DNA of 30,396 nt from Scatovivens sp045602645. Its GTDB lineage: Bacteria > Bacillota > Clostridia > TANB77 > CAG-508. Location: assembly GCA_045602645.1 (NCBI GenBank), contig JAZSBZ010000055.1:1-30396 (forward strand), read 5' to 3'. A program made the position numbers and the translations under genes. Below the pieces are notes generated by a model. The model saw nothing but the letters and a program-made list of their open reading frames with translations, did not search any database and was not told the DNA's origin. Below are positions 15,159-24,631 of the stretch, in pieces (the first letter of the stretch is position 1; every line of letters begins with the position of its first letter).

Positions 15159-16394
15159 ATGGAATATTTGTATCTTTTACAACAAGCATTGATATGGATA
15201 ATTACTATTTATTGGGCATACCAAATTGTAGTAAGTCTATGTTCATTAATTAAATTAAAAGACAAAAAACTATTAATAGAAAAAGATCATAAATTTATGG
15301 CAGTTGTGCCAGCTCATAACGAAGAAAATGTTATTAGAAATCTTGTTGAAAGTTTAGTTGCACAAGATTATCCAAAAGAATTATATGATATATATGTTAT
15401 TGCGGATAACTGTACTGATGCTACAGCAGAAATAGCTAAAGAAGCAGGAGCTAAAGTTTTAAAAAGATTTGATGAAGCAAATAAAACAAAAGGTCATGCA
15501 TTAAATTGGTTTATTAAACAAAAAATAGAAGAAAATGCTGATTATGATGCAATGTGCGTTTTTGATGCTGATAATATAGTTGATAAAAATTTCTTAAAAA
15601 ATATGAATAAAAAATTATGCCAAGGTGAAGAAGTTGTTCAAGGATATAGAGATATCAAAAATCCAACAGATTCATGGGTTGCTTCAGGATATGCAATATT
15701 CTATTGGATGATGCATAGATTTTATCACTTAGCAAGATATAACTTAGGATTATCACCATTATTAAATGGTACAGGATTCATGGTTAAATTTGATTTATTA
15801 AAACCACATGGATGGCAAACAATTACATTAACAGAAGACATCGAATATTCTTTAATAAATATTGCACAAGGTAGAAAATTAGGATGGGCTGTTGATGCAA
15901 TCGTATATGACGAACAACCAGTTACATTTAAAGCAAGTTGGTCTCAACGTTCTAGATGGACAGTAGGTCACTTACAATGTATGAAAGAATATACAACAAA
16001 ATTAATTAATGGTATAAAAGAACATAAAACATTAATGAATTTTGATGGAGCATTATATTTATTCGGTATCCCAATGATGATTCTTACATTCTTATTATTA
16101 GGTGTAAATACATTATTATATTTAGGTGCTGAAATGACATTTGCAGAATTAGTTGGAAACTATGCAAGATATTTAATTGCTACATTTATAATTCCAATTT
16201 TAACAGGTGTTGGAATAATGGCATTAGAGAAAAAACCAATTAAACCAATGCTTACAGGAATTTTCATGTATCCAGTATTTATGGGATCTTGGATAGTAAT
16301 TAATATTAAATGTTTAATTAAACCTAATACAAAATGGGAGAAAATTGAACACGTTAGAGATATTAATATTAAAGAAGTATCAACAAACTTATAA
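15159..16394 (+). CDS. Membrane-embedded family 2 glycosyltransferase (processive type)
   Basis: The 411-aa protein is built like BcsA/IcaA/hyaluronan-synthase-type GT2 enzymes that make a polysaccharide and can pass it through the membrane. There is an N-terminal helix (about 6-33). The cytoplasmic catalytic domain has VVPAHNEEN (49-57), D83 (IADNCTD), the DAD motif (136-138), TED (225-227) with the acceptor-site Asp, and the QxxRW motif QRSRW (263-267). Helices follow at about 298-322, 337-357 and 367-385. QxxRW is the mark of processive GT2 enzymes. No PilZ domain is present. AAGAGGG precedes the ATG. It is monocistronic, with two promoters and a terminator. The sugar cannot be told from sequence. 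Confidence 0.9.
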   Translation: MEYLYLLQQALIWIITIYWAYQIVVSLCSLIKLKDKKLLIEKDHKFMAVVPAHNEENVIRNLVESLVAQDYPKELYDIYVIADNCTDATAEIAKEAGAKVLKRFDEANKTKGHALNWFIKQKIEENADYDAMCVFDADNIVDKNFLKNMNKKLCQGEEVVQGYRDIKNPTDSWVASGYAIFYWMMHRFYHLARYNLGLSPLLNGTGFMVKFDLLKPHGWQTITLTEDIEYSLINIAQGRKLGWAVDAIVYDEQPVTFKASWSQRSRWTVGHLQCMKEYTTKLINGIKEHKTLMNFDGALYLFGIPMMILTFLLLGVNTLLYLGAEMTFAELVGNYARYLIATFIIPILTGVGIMALEKKPIKPMLTGIFMYPVFMGSWIVINIKCLIKPNTKWEKIEHVRDINIKEVSTNL

Positions 16395-16418
16395 AATTAA
16401 AAAATATATAAAAAATGA

Positions 16419-16449
16419 GGGTAGAAAGTTTAATTTTCTACCCTTTTTT
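16419..16449 (+). terminator. Intrinsic terminator of the glycosyltransferase gene
   Basis: GGGTAGAAA (16419-16427) pairs with TTTCTACCC (16435-16443) over a 7-base loop, followed by six Ts. Confidence 0.93.
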
Positions 16450-16451
16450 AC

Positions 16452-16480
16452 TTGTAAAAAATTGAAAAAAATGATAGGAT
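16452..16480 (+). promoter_or_regulatory. Probable promoter of murB-yvcK
   Basis: TTGTAA (16452-16457), 17 bases and TAGGAT (16475-16480), with TGA before the -10. Confidence 0.5.
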
Positions 16481-16548
16481 AGGCATAGGTAAAATTAGAG
16501 TTATAATTGCGCCTAAAATAAAATTAAAACTTCAAAAGGGGTTACAAT

Positions 16549-17466
16549 ATGGATGATCTTGAAAAAGAGTTACAGGAAGTAATTAACAAAAAGAATATTT
16601 TAAAAAGTGAACCAATGTCAAAACATACATCATTTAAAATTGGTGGTGTTGCAGATTATTTTATAAAAATTACATCAGTAGATGAACTTAAAAGTTTATT
16701 TAAAATTGCTAAAAAACATAAAATGCCAATTACATTAGTTGGAAATGGAACAAATCTTTTAGTAAGAGATGGAGGAATAAGAGGATTTGTTGTTAAATTA
16801 GAACTTAATAACTTTAAGATTAAAAGAACAACAAAAAATATTGAAATAACTGCAGAATCTGGAATAACTTTAGCAGCACTTGCTAATATTGCATTAAAAG
16901 AAGAAATAACAGGGCTTGAGTTTTTATCAGGTATTCCAGGTACAATTGGTGGAGCATTAAGAATGAATGCTGGTGCATATGGTGGTGAAATGAAAGATCT
17001 TGTTGTAAAAACAAGATACATAACATATGATGGCAAAATTAAAACTATAACTAACAAAGAACACAAATTTGAGTATAGAAATAGCGTGTTTTCTGAACTA
17101 AATGTTATTATACTTGATACTACATTAAGTTTAGAAAAAGGTAACAAAAAGGAAATTGATGCAAAAATGAAAGAATATGCTGCATCAAGAAAAGAAAAAC
17201 AACCTTTAGAATATCCAAATGCAGGAAGTACATTTAAACGAAAAGAGGGATATATCACAGCTCAATTAATAGATGAAGCTGGACTAAAAGGTTATAGTAT
17301 TGGAGATGCAGAAGTATCTACTAAACATGCTGGATTTATAATTAATAAAGGTAAAGCAACAGCTAAAGATGTTTTAGCTTTAGTAGAACATGTAAAGAAA
17401 ACAATTAAAGAAAAAAATAATCTAGATATTGAACTAGAAATTATCGTATTAGGAGAGGAAAAATAA
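16549..17466 (+). CDS. murB: UDP-N-acetylenolpyruvoylglucosamine reductase
   Basis: Reduces UDP-GlcNAc-enolpyruvate to UDP-MurNAc with FAD and NADPH, the second step of peptidoglycan synthesis. Motifs: SKHTSFKIGG near the start, the FAD-binding LVGNGTNLLVRDGGIRG, LSGIPGTIGGALRMNAGAYG, YRNSVF, the catalytic serine loop YPNAGSTFKR, and HAGFIINKGKAT near the end. The length (305 aa) and short loop fit the type II enzymes of Bacillus. AAAAGGGG is a modest ribosome binding site. Its stop codon overlaps the yvcK start by one base (TAATG), so the two are translationally coupled. In many Clostridia rapZ sits between them and whiA follows; neither is here. Confidence 0.97.
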   Translation: MDDLEKELQEVINKKNILKSEPMSKHTSFKIGGVADYFIKITSVDELKSLFKIAKKHKMPITLVGNGTNLLVRDGGIRGFVVKLELNNFKIKRTTKNIEITAESGITLAALANIALKEEITGLEFLSGIPGTIGGALRMNAGAYGGEMKDLVVKTRYITYDGKIKTITNKEHKFEYRNSVFSELNVIILDTTLSLEKGNKKEIDAKMKEYAASRKEKQPLEYPNAGSTFKRKEGYITAQLIDEAGLKGYSIGDAEVSTKHAGFIINKGKATAKDVLALVEHVKKTIKEKNNLDIELEIIVLGEEK

Positions 17467-19082
17467 TGAAATCTTTTTTTGAATGGTTTAAGGCAAGCAC
17501 AAAGGTTAAAAGATGGATATTACTTATATTAGTTGGTGTATTATTAACCTGCTATGCTTTTACTAAAATAATGGTGTCAGAAGAAATTACATTTTTTGAA
17601 TTAGGAAAAACAATAATAATTTTCGTTCTTGGCTTTATGGCTATTGTAATAAGTGTTGTTTTTATTCAAAAAAGAAGTTTGGAAATAATTATTGAAGCTA
17701 ATAATTCTACTACAGAAAAAGGAAAACAAGCACAATCAAACATAAAATCTTTAATATTTAATAAAAAAGTATATGAAGAAGGACCAAAGATTGTTGTTAT
17801 TGGTGGTGGAACTGGATTAAATACAGTACTTGAAGGTTTCAAAAAATATACAAACAATATAACAGCAATTGTTACAATGTCTGATTATGGAAATATTCCA
17901 ACAGCTTCAAGAAAAGCGTTAGATACTTTACCACTTAAAGATATTAAAGATAGTATTATAGCAATGTCTGATAAAGAAGATATCATGAGAAAATTAATGT
18001 ATTATAATTTCCAAAATGAGAGATTAAGAGGATTAAACTTTGGTGATATTTATTTAACAGCTATGAATGAAATTTATAGTAATATTTCAGAAGCTATTTT
18101 AAAAAGTACAGAGGTATTAAATATAACAGGTAGAGTAATGCCAGTTACATTAGATGAAATTACAATATGTGCTGAACTTACAGATGGTACAACTGTAAAA
18201 CAAAAAGATAGAATTCCAGAAGTTGTAGCAGAAAGAGTAGAGTCTATTAATAGAATATATATTTCTCCATCAAATTGCAGACCATCACCTGGTGTTTTAG
18301 ACGCAATTGAAGATGCAGATGCAATTATAATTGGACCTGGAAGTTTATATACTAATGTATTACCTAACTTATTAGTTAAAAATATTTCTAGAGCAATTAG
18401 AGATAGCAAAGCTATGAAGTTTTATATTTCAAATATTATGACTGAACCTGGTCAAACAGATAACTATACATTGTCAGATCACTTAAAAGCAATTAACGAA
18501 CATGTTGGTACTGATATAATTGATTATTGTTTAGCAGATACTGGAGAAGTTGTTCCTGAGTATATTAGAAAATATAACAAAGATGGATCAGATACAGTAG
18601 AAATAGATTCAAGAAAAATAAATGAATATAACGTTAAAGTAATTCAAAGAAATATGTCTTGTATCAAAAATGAAAGAATAAGACATAAACCAGATGTTAT
18701 TGCTTCAACAATTATTGAAATGATTTGTAATGATTTAAAATTCCATGATATGCAAAATAACACTGAATATTTATTGCTTCAATCTGTATTAAAAGATCAA
18801 AAGAAATTAATTGTTAAAGAAGAAAAACGTAAAAAGAAATTAGCTGAATCTAAAAAACAACCTAAAAAAGAAAGTGATGTTAAGAAAAACAGTAGATTTA
18901 AAGAAAAGTATAGAGATAGAGTAGAATCTATTCAAAATACTGAAGCTAAGATAAAAGAAAATAGAAGAATAGCTGAAGAAATTGAAAAAATGGAAAAAGC
19001 TAAAAAAGATTCTATGAGAAGAAAAGAAACTTCAAGAGGTACACGTAAAGAGGAGATGCCTAGAACTCCTAGAAGAAAATAA
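17466..19082 (+). CDS. yvcK: Divergent, membrane-anchored YvcK/CofD-like protein with basic C-terminal tail
   Basis: YvcK binds UDP-sugars and in Bacillus supports cell shape and growth on gluconeogenic carbon by acting on cell-wall synthesis. The 538-aa product has two membrane helices (about 17-34 and 47-67), then the YvcK fold: IGGGTGLNTVLEGFKKYT (G113-G115), ITGRVMPVT, IIGPGSLYTNVLPNLL and NIMTEPGQTDNYTLSDH. The core is clearly of this family. Three usual ligand loops are changed: the DDGGSSG-type loop reads SDYGNIPTASRK (139 on), GDIRN reads KDIKD (158-162) and GHSLGN reads GLNFGD. The last 100 residues are a Lys/Arg/Glu-rich coiled tail ending TPRRK, not normally present. It overlaps murB by one base and is followed by the debranching gene after 16 bases. 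Confidence 0.85.
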   Translation: MKSFFEWFKASTKVKRWILLILVGVLLTCYAFTKIMVSEEITFFELGKTIIIFVLGFMAIVISVVFIQKRSLEIIIEANNSTTEKGKQAQSNIKSLIFNKKVYEEGPKIVVIGGGTGLNTVLEGFKKYTNNITAIVTMSDYGNIPTASRKALDTLPLKDIKDSIIAMSDKEDIMRKLMYYNFQNERLRGLNFGDIYLTAMNEIYSNISEAILKSTEVLNITGRVMPVTLDEITICAELTDGTTVKQKDRIPEVVAERVESINRIYISPSNCRPSPGVLDAIEDADAIIIGPGSLYTNVLPNLLVKNISRAIRDSKAMKFYISNIMTEPGQTDNYTLSDHLKAINEHVGTDIIDYCLADTGEVVPEYIRKYNKDGSDTVEIDSRKINEYNVKVIQRNMSCIKNERIRHKPDVIASTIIEMICNDLKFHDMQNNTEYLLLQSVLKDQKKLIVKEEKRKKKLAESKKQPKKESDVKKNSRFKEKYRDRVESIQNTEAKIKENRRIAEEIEKMEKAKKDSMRRKETSRGTRKEEMPRTPRRK

Positions 19083-19098
19083 AAAAGGAAGAATACAA

Positions 19099-21138
19099 AT
19101 GAAAATTAGTAAGAAAAAAATTGAATTAAAAGATAGTTTAGAAAAAGAATGGATTATAACAAATGGTCTTGGTGGTTTTTGTTCAACAACTGTTGTAGGT
19201 GCAAACACTAGAAGATATCATGGATTATTGATTGCTCCACTTATGCCACCAGCTCAAAGACATTTATTATTATCTAAGCTAGACGAAACAATTATTGTAG
19301 ATGATCAAAAATATGATTTATTTACAAATGTGTGCTCACAATACATATCAGATGGTTATAAAAGATTAGAATCATTTGAAAAAGAATATTTACCAGTATT
19401 TACATATAAAGTAGATGATATTAAAGTTGTAAAAACAATTTCAATGGTGTATGGAAGAAATACTGTTGTTGTTCAATATAAGATTAAAAACGGTAAAAAA
19501 GACGCTAAATTAGTATTAGCACCAGTTTGTAATTTCAGAGACTTCCATCATATGACAACAAATCATGATTTTGATTTAAGACAAAGAGAAGAGAATAAAA
19601 ATAAAATTAGAATAGAAATCGATGGGAATGCAAGTACTCCACTTTATATTTATTTGAATGATGGTAATTATATACCTCACCATAATGATATTTTTAGAAA
19701 CATGTATTACTTAAAAGAGGAAGAAAGAGGTTTCTATCCAGAAGAAGATCTAGCTGTTCCAGGTAGATATGAAATAGAATTAAAAGCTAAAGAGTCAAAA
19801 GAAATCACATTTGTTGCATCTTTAGAAGATAATACAGAACAAATAGATAGTAATAAAGTTTTTGAAGATGAAATTAATAGAATTAAAAAAGTAGTTGAAG
19901 AGACAGATCTATTAATTAAAAAATCAAAATTAACAAAATCTGATAAAGAGTATAATGAGTTGATGACTGATTTATTAATTGCATCTGATACATTTGTTAT
20001 TAAAAGACCAACATTTGGAACTCATTCAATAATAGCTGGTTTCCCTTGGTTTTTAGACTGGGGTAGAGATACATTAATTGCATTCGAAGGATTACTTTTA
20101 ACAACAAAGAGATTCGAGCTAGCAAAAGAAATTTTATTAACATTTACAAGAGATATTAAATACGGATTAGTACCAAATGGATATTCTGGATTTGACAATA
20201 GACCATTATACAATAGTGCTGATGCATCACTTTTATTATTTGAACAAGTTAATAAATTTTTACAATATACAAAAGATTATGACTTTATAAAAGATAATAT
20301 TTATGAAAAATTAAAAGATATTATTTATAATTATCAAAATGGTATAAATTTAGATGATAATAATATTTATATTGATGAAGATGGATTATTATCATCAGGA
20401 ACAGAAACAACTCAAAACACATGGATGGATGCGAAGATAGGTAACTTTGCTGTAACTCCAAGAAATGGTAAAGTAGTTGAATTGAACGCTTTATACTATA
20501 ATGCATTAAAAACACTTGAGAATTTAGCAAATAAATTTGAAACAAAAGAAGTTGCAGATGTATATAGAAAAACAGCAATGAAACATCAAAAAGTATTTGA
20601 AGAAAAATTCTATAATAAAAAGAAAAAATCTTTATATGATGTTTTAGGAGATGATAAGATAAGACCAAATCAATTATTCAGTATATCTACAACATATCCT
20701 GTAATAAAACCTTCATCAGAGATTGGAAAAACAATATTTAAAACGGTTACTACAAAACTTTTAACAAAATATGGATTAAGAACTCTAGCTAAAGGCGAAG
20801 AAGGATATATTCCATATTATGAAGGGGATCCAGTTAAAAGAGATATGGCATATCATCAAGGTGTAGTATGGGTGTGGTTAATAGGATTGTATGTAGATGC
20901 ACTTAAAAATATAATTGATGATGAAAAAGATAGATTAGAAAAAGAAAAATTAAAAGTTGAATATGAGAAATTAGTAAAAAATACATTTACAACTTTTAAA
21001 GCTGAAGTTAATAGTCCAGAAGGGCTTGGAACAATTTCAGAATTATATGATTCTCAAGCACCTTTTGAAGCAGGTGGAACATTCTCACAAGGATGGAGTG
21101 TATCAGAAGTAATTAAAATTGTTTCAAAATTAAAATAA
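19099..21138 (+). CDS. Glycogen debranching-type amylo-alpha-1,6-glucosidase
   Basis: The 679-aa protein matches archaeal/bacterial glycogen debranching enzymes: an N-terminal beta domain (EWIITNGLGGFCSTTVVGAN, TRRYHGLLIAP) and a C-terminal (alpha/alpha)6 barrel (GDE_C, GH133-like). Landmarks are GFPWFLDWGRDT (314-325, with a conserved acidic pair), WMDAKIG, MAYHQGVVWVWLIGLY and ELYDSQAPFEAGGTFSQGWS near the end. It hydrolyses alpha-1,6 branch glucose in glycogen or related glucans. Transcription probably continues from murB-yvcK, as the gap is 16 bases and no promoter is evident, which ties it to carbon-store use alongside YvcK. A terminator follows. No glycogen synthase or phosphorylase is in the window. 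Confidence 0.9.
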   Translation: MKISKKKIELKDSLEKEWIITNGLGGFCSTTVVGANTRRYHGLLIAPLMPPAQRHLLLSKLDETIIVDDQKYDLFTNVCSQYISDGYKRLESFEKEYLPVFTYKVDDIKVVKTISMVYGRNTVVVQYKIKNGKKDAKLVLAPVCNFRDFHHMTTNHDFDLRQREENKNKIRIEIDGNASTPLYIYLNDGNYIPHHNDIFRNMYYLKEEERGFYPEEDLAVPGRYEIELKAKESKEITFVASLEDNTEQIDSNKVFEDEINRIKKVVEETDLLIKKSKLTKSDKEYNELMTDLLIASDTFVIKRPTFGTHSIIAGFPWFLDWGRDTLIAFEGLLLTTKRFELAKEILLTFTRDIKYGLVPNGYSGFDNRPLYNSADASLLLFEQVNKFLQYTKDYDFIKDNIYEKLKDIIYNYQNGINLDDNNIYIDEDGLLSSGTETTQNTWMDAKIGNFAVTPRNGKVVELNALYYNALKTLENLANKFETKEVADVYRKTAMKHQKVFEEKFYNKKKKSLYDVLGDDKIRPNQLFSISTTYPVIKPSSEIGKTIFKTVTTKLLTKYGLRTLAKGEEGYIPYYEGDPVKRDMAYHQGVVWVWLIGLYVDALKNIIDDEKDRLEKEKLKVEYEKLVKNTFTTFKAEVNSPEGLGTISELYDSQAPFEAGGTFSQGWSVSEVIKIVSKLK

Positions 21139-21153
21139 TAAACTATTAAATAG

Positions 21154-21178
21154 CCCAGGTTTTATAACCTGGGTTTTT
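21154..21178 (+). terminator. Terminator after the debranching enzyme gene
   Basis: CCCAGGTT (21154-21161) / AACCTGGG (21166-21173), loop TTAT, then five Ts. Confidence 0.93.
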
Positions 21179-21197
21179 AATTAAAAGAGAGGTTATC

Positions 21198-21917
21198 ATG
21201 ATTAATATTGAAAATGTAAGTAAAACATATTCAAAGAATAACAAAGTAATTGATTCATTAAATTTAAAAATAAATGATGGTGAAATTTTTGGATTCTTAG
21301 GACCTAATGGCGCTGGAAAAACTACAACAATAAAAATGATGACAGGAATTACAGAAATTGATTCTGGAAATATTTATATGGACAATATAAGTATTGCTAG
21401 CGAACCAATAATTGCTAAAAAGCAATTTGGTTATGTTCCTGATTCACCAGATATGTTTTTAAAACTAAAAGGAATTGAATACTTAAACTTTTTAGCAGAT
21501 GTTTATAATGTATCTAAAAACGCGCGAAAATCAAAAATAGAGGATTTAGCGAAAAGGTTTGACATATATGATGTATTAAACGATAAAATTGAAAGCTATT
21601 CACATGGAATGAGACAAAAAATAATTGTTATAGGTGCACTTCTTCATGAACCTAAAAACTGGATTTTAGATGAACCAATGACAGGTTTAGATCCAAAATC
21701 AGCTCATGATTTAAAAGAATTAATGAGACAACATGCTGATAATGGTAATACAGTATTTTTCTCAACTCATGTACTTGAAGTAGCAGAAAAACTATGTGAT
21801 AGAGTTGGAATAATAAATAAAGGAAAACTTGTATTTGTAGGAACATTAGATGAAATGAGAAATAATTTAAAAGATGGTTCTTTAGAAGAATTGTTCCTAG
21901 AAATTACAGAAGAATAA
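21198..21917 (+). CDS. ABC transporter ATP-binding protein
   Basis: A 239-aa single nucleotide-binding domain. Walker A is GPNGAGKT (35-42), the Q-loop lies near KKQFGYVPD, the signature is SYSHGMRQK (134-142; SHGM replaces SGGQ as in many type V exporter ATPases), Walker B is WILDEP (155-160) and the switch His is in FFSTHVLE. It belongs to the antibiotic/peptide exporter type (CcmA/YtrB-like). The C-terminal segment after IINKGKLVFVG is short. The gene follows a terminator by only about 20 bases with AGAGAGG as ribosome binding site, so its promoter is unclear. The permease follows 23 bases downstream. Confidence 0.95.
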   Translation: MINIENVSKTYSKNNKVIDSLNLKINDGEIFGFLGPNGAGKTTTIKMMTGITEIDSGNIYMDNISIASEPIIAKKQFGYVPDSPDMFLKLKGIEYLNFLADVYNVSKNARKSKIEDLAKRFDIYDVLNDKIESYSHGMRQKIIVIGALLHEPKNWILDEPMTGLDPKSAHDLKELMRQHADNGNTVFFSTHVLEVAEKLCDRVGIINKGKLVFVGTLDEMRNNLKDGSLEELFLEITEE

Positions 21918-21940
21918 TTAATATAGATTGGAAGATTAAT

Positions 21941-23572
21941 ATGAAAGACGTTTTCTTATTAACTAAAGTGTTACTAAAAGGGTCAAAAACTCAAGTTTCA
22001 GGTAAGAAAAGTAAAAAGATAGGTACATATTTTCTTATTATTTTTGCTTATGTTTACATCATGGGATTTATGGCATATTTGTCAAAAGAAATAGTAACAG
22101 CTTTAGCTGAATTTAATGTAGAATTTTTATTTTTAAGATTAAGTTTAATTGCTGCGTTTGCTTTATTTGTGATGCAAACCTTGATTGCAGCGCTTAATAT
22201 ACTATTCTTTTCAAAGGATATAGAAGCGCTTCTTCCATTACCGCTTAATCCTTATAAAATAGTAATGGCAAAAATGAATTGCTTATTGGTATCAGAATAT
22301 ATTATGAGTTTATTATTTATTGTGCCAGTAATTGTTACATATGGTTATGTACTTGGATACGGAATAAGCTACTTTTTAATGGCAATAGCAGCGTTATTAT
22401 TACTACCAGTGGTTCCAGTAATTGTAATTTCTTTATTGGTTACTTTAATAATGAAAGTCACAAATATTATTAAAGATAAGAATGTTGTACAATACTTAAG
22501 CATTATATTATCTTTAGTATTAGTATTTGGAATACAAGCAATTAGTAATAACACCACTGAGAATGTAACAACGCAAGAAATAACTGAAATGGTTGTTTCT
22601 CTTGAAGAAAAAATATCAGAATATACAGCACTTTATGTGCCAATTAAACCAATATATGAAATGTTAAACAATCACGATAACGTAGACGGAATTAGGTATC
22701 TTGGAATATCATTTGTCTTAAATCTACTTGTATACTTAATTGGTACAAAAATTGTTTCAACAGTATATTTGAAAATAATAACATCAGTAAAATCTGGTGG
22801 TAAGAAAAGTAATAAGAAATTACTAAGAGCAGATTATAATAAAAGTAGCATTAAGAAAGCTTTTATTGATAGAGATTATAGAATATTAAAAAGAAATCCA
22901 AATTTCTACATGCAATGTTTATTACTACCATTTATAATGCCGATAATAATATTTGGATCAATGTGGTATTCACTAAGTGAAATGCCTGCGCAGGATTTTG
23001 AATTTATATTAGGATATATAAATAGCGGATATGCATTTTCAATTATTGTTGCAGTAATATCACTTTTTTATGCATTTAACTATATTTCAGTTACAGCATA
23101 TTCAAGAGATGGATCTGATGCAAAAGTTTTAAAATATATTCCTGTAAAAATTGATAAACAAATCTCATATAAAACATATCCAGGAATTAAACAAAACATA
23201 TTTGTAACTTTATTAATGTTAATAGCTTTAAAATTAGTTGTAAATACATTAAGTATAGTTAATTTTATACTAGCGTTTGTAATATGCTATTTAGTAAGTG
23301 TTTTAAATAATTATTTTGCAGTTTTAATTGATTTAAAAAATCCAAAGTTACATTGGGTTACAGAACAAGCTGTTGTTAAACAAAACTTTAATATGATAAT
23401 TCAAATGTTTTTAATTGTAATACAATTAATGGGAATTGTAGGATTAGGATTTAAATTGCAAAACTTAAATCAAATTGTTATAATACTAACATTTGTATAT
23501 TTGATATTAATTGGATTTGTAAAATTATATATAAAGAAAAAACAAAATGAATTATATGAGAAAATAGACTAA
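21941..23572 (+). CDS. ABC exporter permease
   Basis: A 543-aa membrane protein with roughly 10-12 hydrophobic helices in two groups. The first, to about residue 200, includes FFSKDIEALLPLPLNPYKIV, a motif seen in Clostridial putative ABC exporter permeases. The second runs from about 320 to 535. A soluble loop lies between (NNTTENVTTQEITEMVVSLE) followed by a positively charged stretch (SGGKKSNKKLLRADYNKS). It pairs with the preceding ATPase. The cargo is unknown. The start is preceded by a weak site (ATTGGAAG). The downstream ATP-grasp gene lies 19 bases away. Confidence 0.88.
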   Translation: MKDVFLLTKVLLKGSKTQVSGKKSKKIGTYFLIIFAYVYIMGFMAYLSKEIVTALAEFNVEFLFLRLSLIAAFALFVMQTLIAALNILFFSKDIEALLPLPLNPYKIVMAKMNCLLVSEYIMSLLFIVPVIVTYGYVLGYGISYFLMAIAALLLLPVVPVIVISLLVTLIMKVTNIIKDKNVVQYLSIILSLVLVFGIQAISNNTTENVTTQEITEMVVSLEEKISEYTALYVPIKPIYEMLNNHDNVDGIRYLGISFVLNLLVYLIGTKIVSTVYLKIITSVKSGGKKSNKKLLRADYNKSSIKKAFIDRDYRILKRNPNFYMQCLLLPFIMPIIIFGSMWYSLSEMPAQDFEFILGYINSGYAFSIIVAVISLFYAFNYISVTAYSRDGSDAKVLKYIPVKIDKQISYKTYPGIKQNIFVTLLMLIALKLVVNTLSIVNFILAFVICYLVSVLNNYFAVLIDLKNPKLHWVTEQAVVKQNFNMIIQMFLIVIQLMGIVGLGFKLQNLNQIVIILTFVYLILIGFVKLYIKKKQNELYEKID

Positions 23573-23591
23573 ACATAAAGGAGTTACTACT

Positions 23592-24533
23592 ATGGAGTCA
23601 TTAAAACCTTTTTATAAAATCTTAGCAGAAATATGCAAAGAAAAAGGGATAAAAGAAAGAGAAATATCTTATGGTTGGATTAGAGAACTAAGTAAAGATG
23701 GTGACAATCATTATATTATGAGATATCAATTCGATTTAAATAGTGAAATTTCATACAATATTGCAGGAGATAAATTTGCAACATATGAAGTTTTAAAATC
23801 AAATAATGTACCAACAATTGAACATAGAATGATTTTTAGTCCAGAGACAAGAAGTTGTTACTATGAAAATAAATTTGTAGAAGAAGCAAAAGAACTATTA
23901 GCTCAAAATAACAATAAAGTTGTTATAAAAGCTAATAATTCATGCCAAGGAAAAGATGTATTTATATGCTTAAGTGAAGAAGAAATCGAAAGAGTAGTTG
24001 GAAAACTATTTGAAGAGAAAAACGATACATTAAGTGCATGTCCATATGTTGATATTGATTTTGAATACAGAGTTGTTTACTTAGATGGTGAAGTAATTTT
24101 TGTTTACAAGAAAAGAAAACCATATGTTACAGGAGATGGAAATCTAACAGTAAGAGAGTTAATAAATAATAAATTTAATCCTGAATCTATTAAAATAGAT
24201 ATTTGTAGAAAAGTTGATTTAGACTATGTTCCAGCTCCTGGAGAAGAAGTAACAGTATCATGGAAACATAATTTAAACAATGGTGCAGAACCAATACTTG
24301 TAGATGACAGTGATGAATATTTATCAGAAGTAAAGAAAGTTGCTATTATGGCAGGACAAGCAGTAAATATTAAATTTGCTACTATTGATGTTGCACTTAC
24401 TCATAATAGGGAAGTTTTAGTAATGGAAATAAATGCTAGTGTTTGTATGAATAAATTTTCAGAAATAGTTCCAGGTGGATTTGAAATTGCTAAAAATGTA
24501 TATTCAAAAGCTGTAGACAAGATGTTTGAATAG
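23592..24533 (+). CDS. ATP-grasp ligase, substrate unknown
   Basis: A 313-aa single-domain ATP-grasp protein. Features in order: YNIAGDKFATYEVLKSNNVP (entry to the domain, as in glutathione and cyanophycin synthetases), VVIKANNSCQGKDVFI (ATP-binding Lys and Gly loop), DIDFEYRVVYLDGEVIFVYK, the GDGNLTVRELINNK motif also found in cyanophycin synthetase and GshAB, then TIDVALT and VMEINASVCM with the Mg-binding Asp, Glu and Asn. The catalytic set appears complete, so it should activate a carboxylate with ATP and join it to an amine or similar group. AAGGAG precedes the ATG. It is the third gene of the exporter unit and ends before a strong terminator. Peptide-bond formation on an exported small molecule or on a protein are both possible; I cannot choose. 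Confidence 0.85.
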   Translation: MESLKPFYKILAEICKEKGIKEREISYGWIRELSKDGDNHYIMRYQFDLNSEISYNIAGDKFATYEVLKSNNVPTIEHRMIFSPETRSCYYENKFVEEAKELLAQNNNKVVIKANNSCQGKDVFICLSEEEIERVVGKLFEEKNDTLSACPYVDIDFEYRVVYLDGEVIFVYKKRKPYVTGDGNLTVRELINNKFNPESIKIDICRKVDLDYVPAPGEEVTVSWKHNLNNGAEPILVDDSDEYLSEVKKVAIMAGQAVNIKFATIDVALTHNREVLVMEINASVCMNKFSEIVPGGFEIAKNVYSKAVDKMFE

Positions 24534-24540
24534 AATTTGT

Positions 24541-24588
24541 AAACAGGCTAATTTATTGATGAAATAAGTTGGTCTGTTTTAGTTTTTT
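24541..24588 (+). terminator. Terminator of the ABC/ATP-grasp unit
   Basis: A 17-bp stem with four G-T pairs (24541-24557 with 24563-24579), followed by TAGTTTTTTT. Confidence 0.88.
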
Positions 24589-24602
24589 TGTCCCAAAAGA
24601 CC

Positions 24603-24631
24603 TTGACAGTTTGCGATTATACATATAAAAT
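24603..24631 (+). promoter_or_regulatory. SigA-type promoter of rny
   Basis: TTGACA (24603-24608), 17 bases and TAAAAT (24626-24631). The leader is about 100 bases and has no obvious fold. Confidence 0.75.

Noticed and set aside
16656..17258. Minus-strand 200-codon ORF inside murB
   Set aside because: Antisense shadow; murB motifs are intact across it and no start signals are seen.
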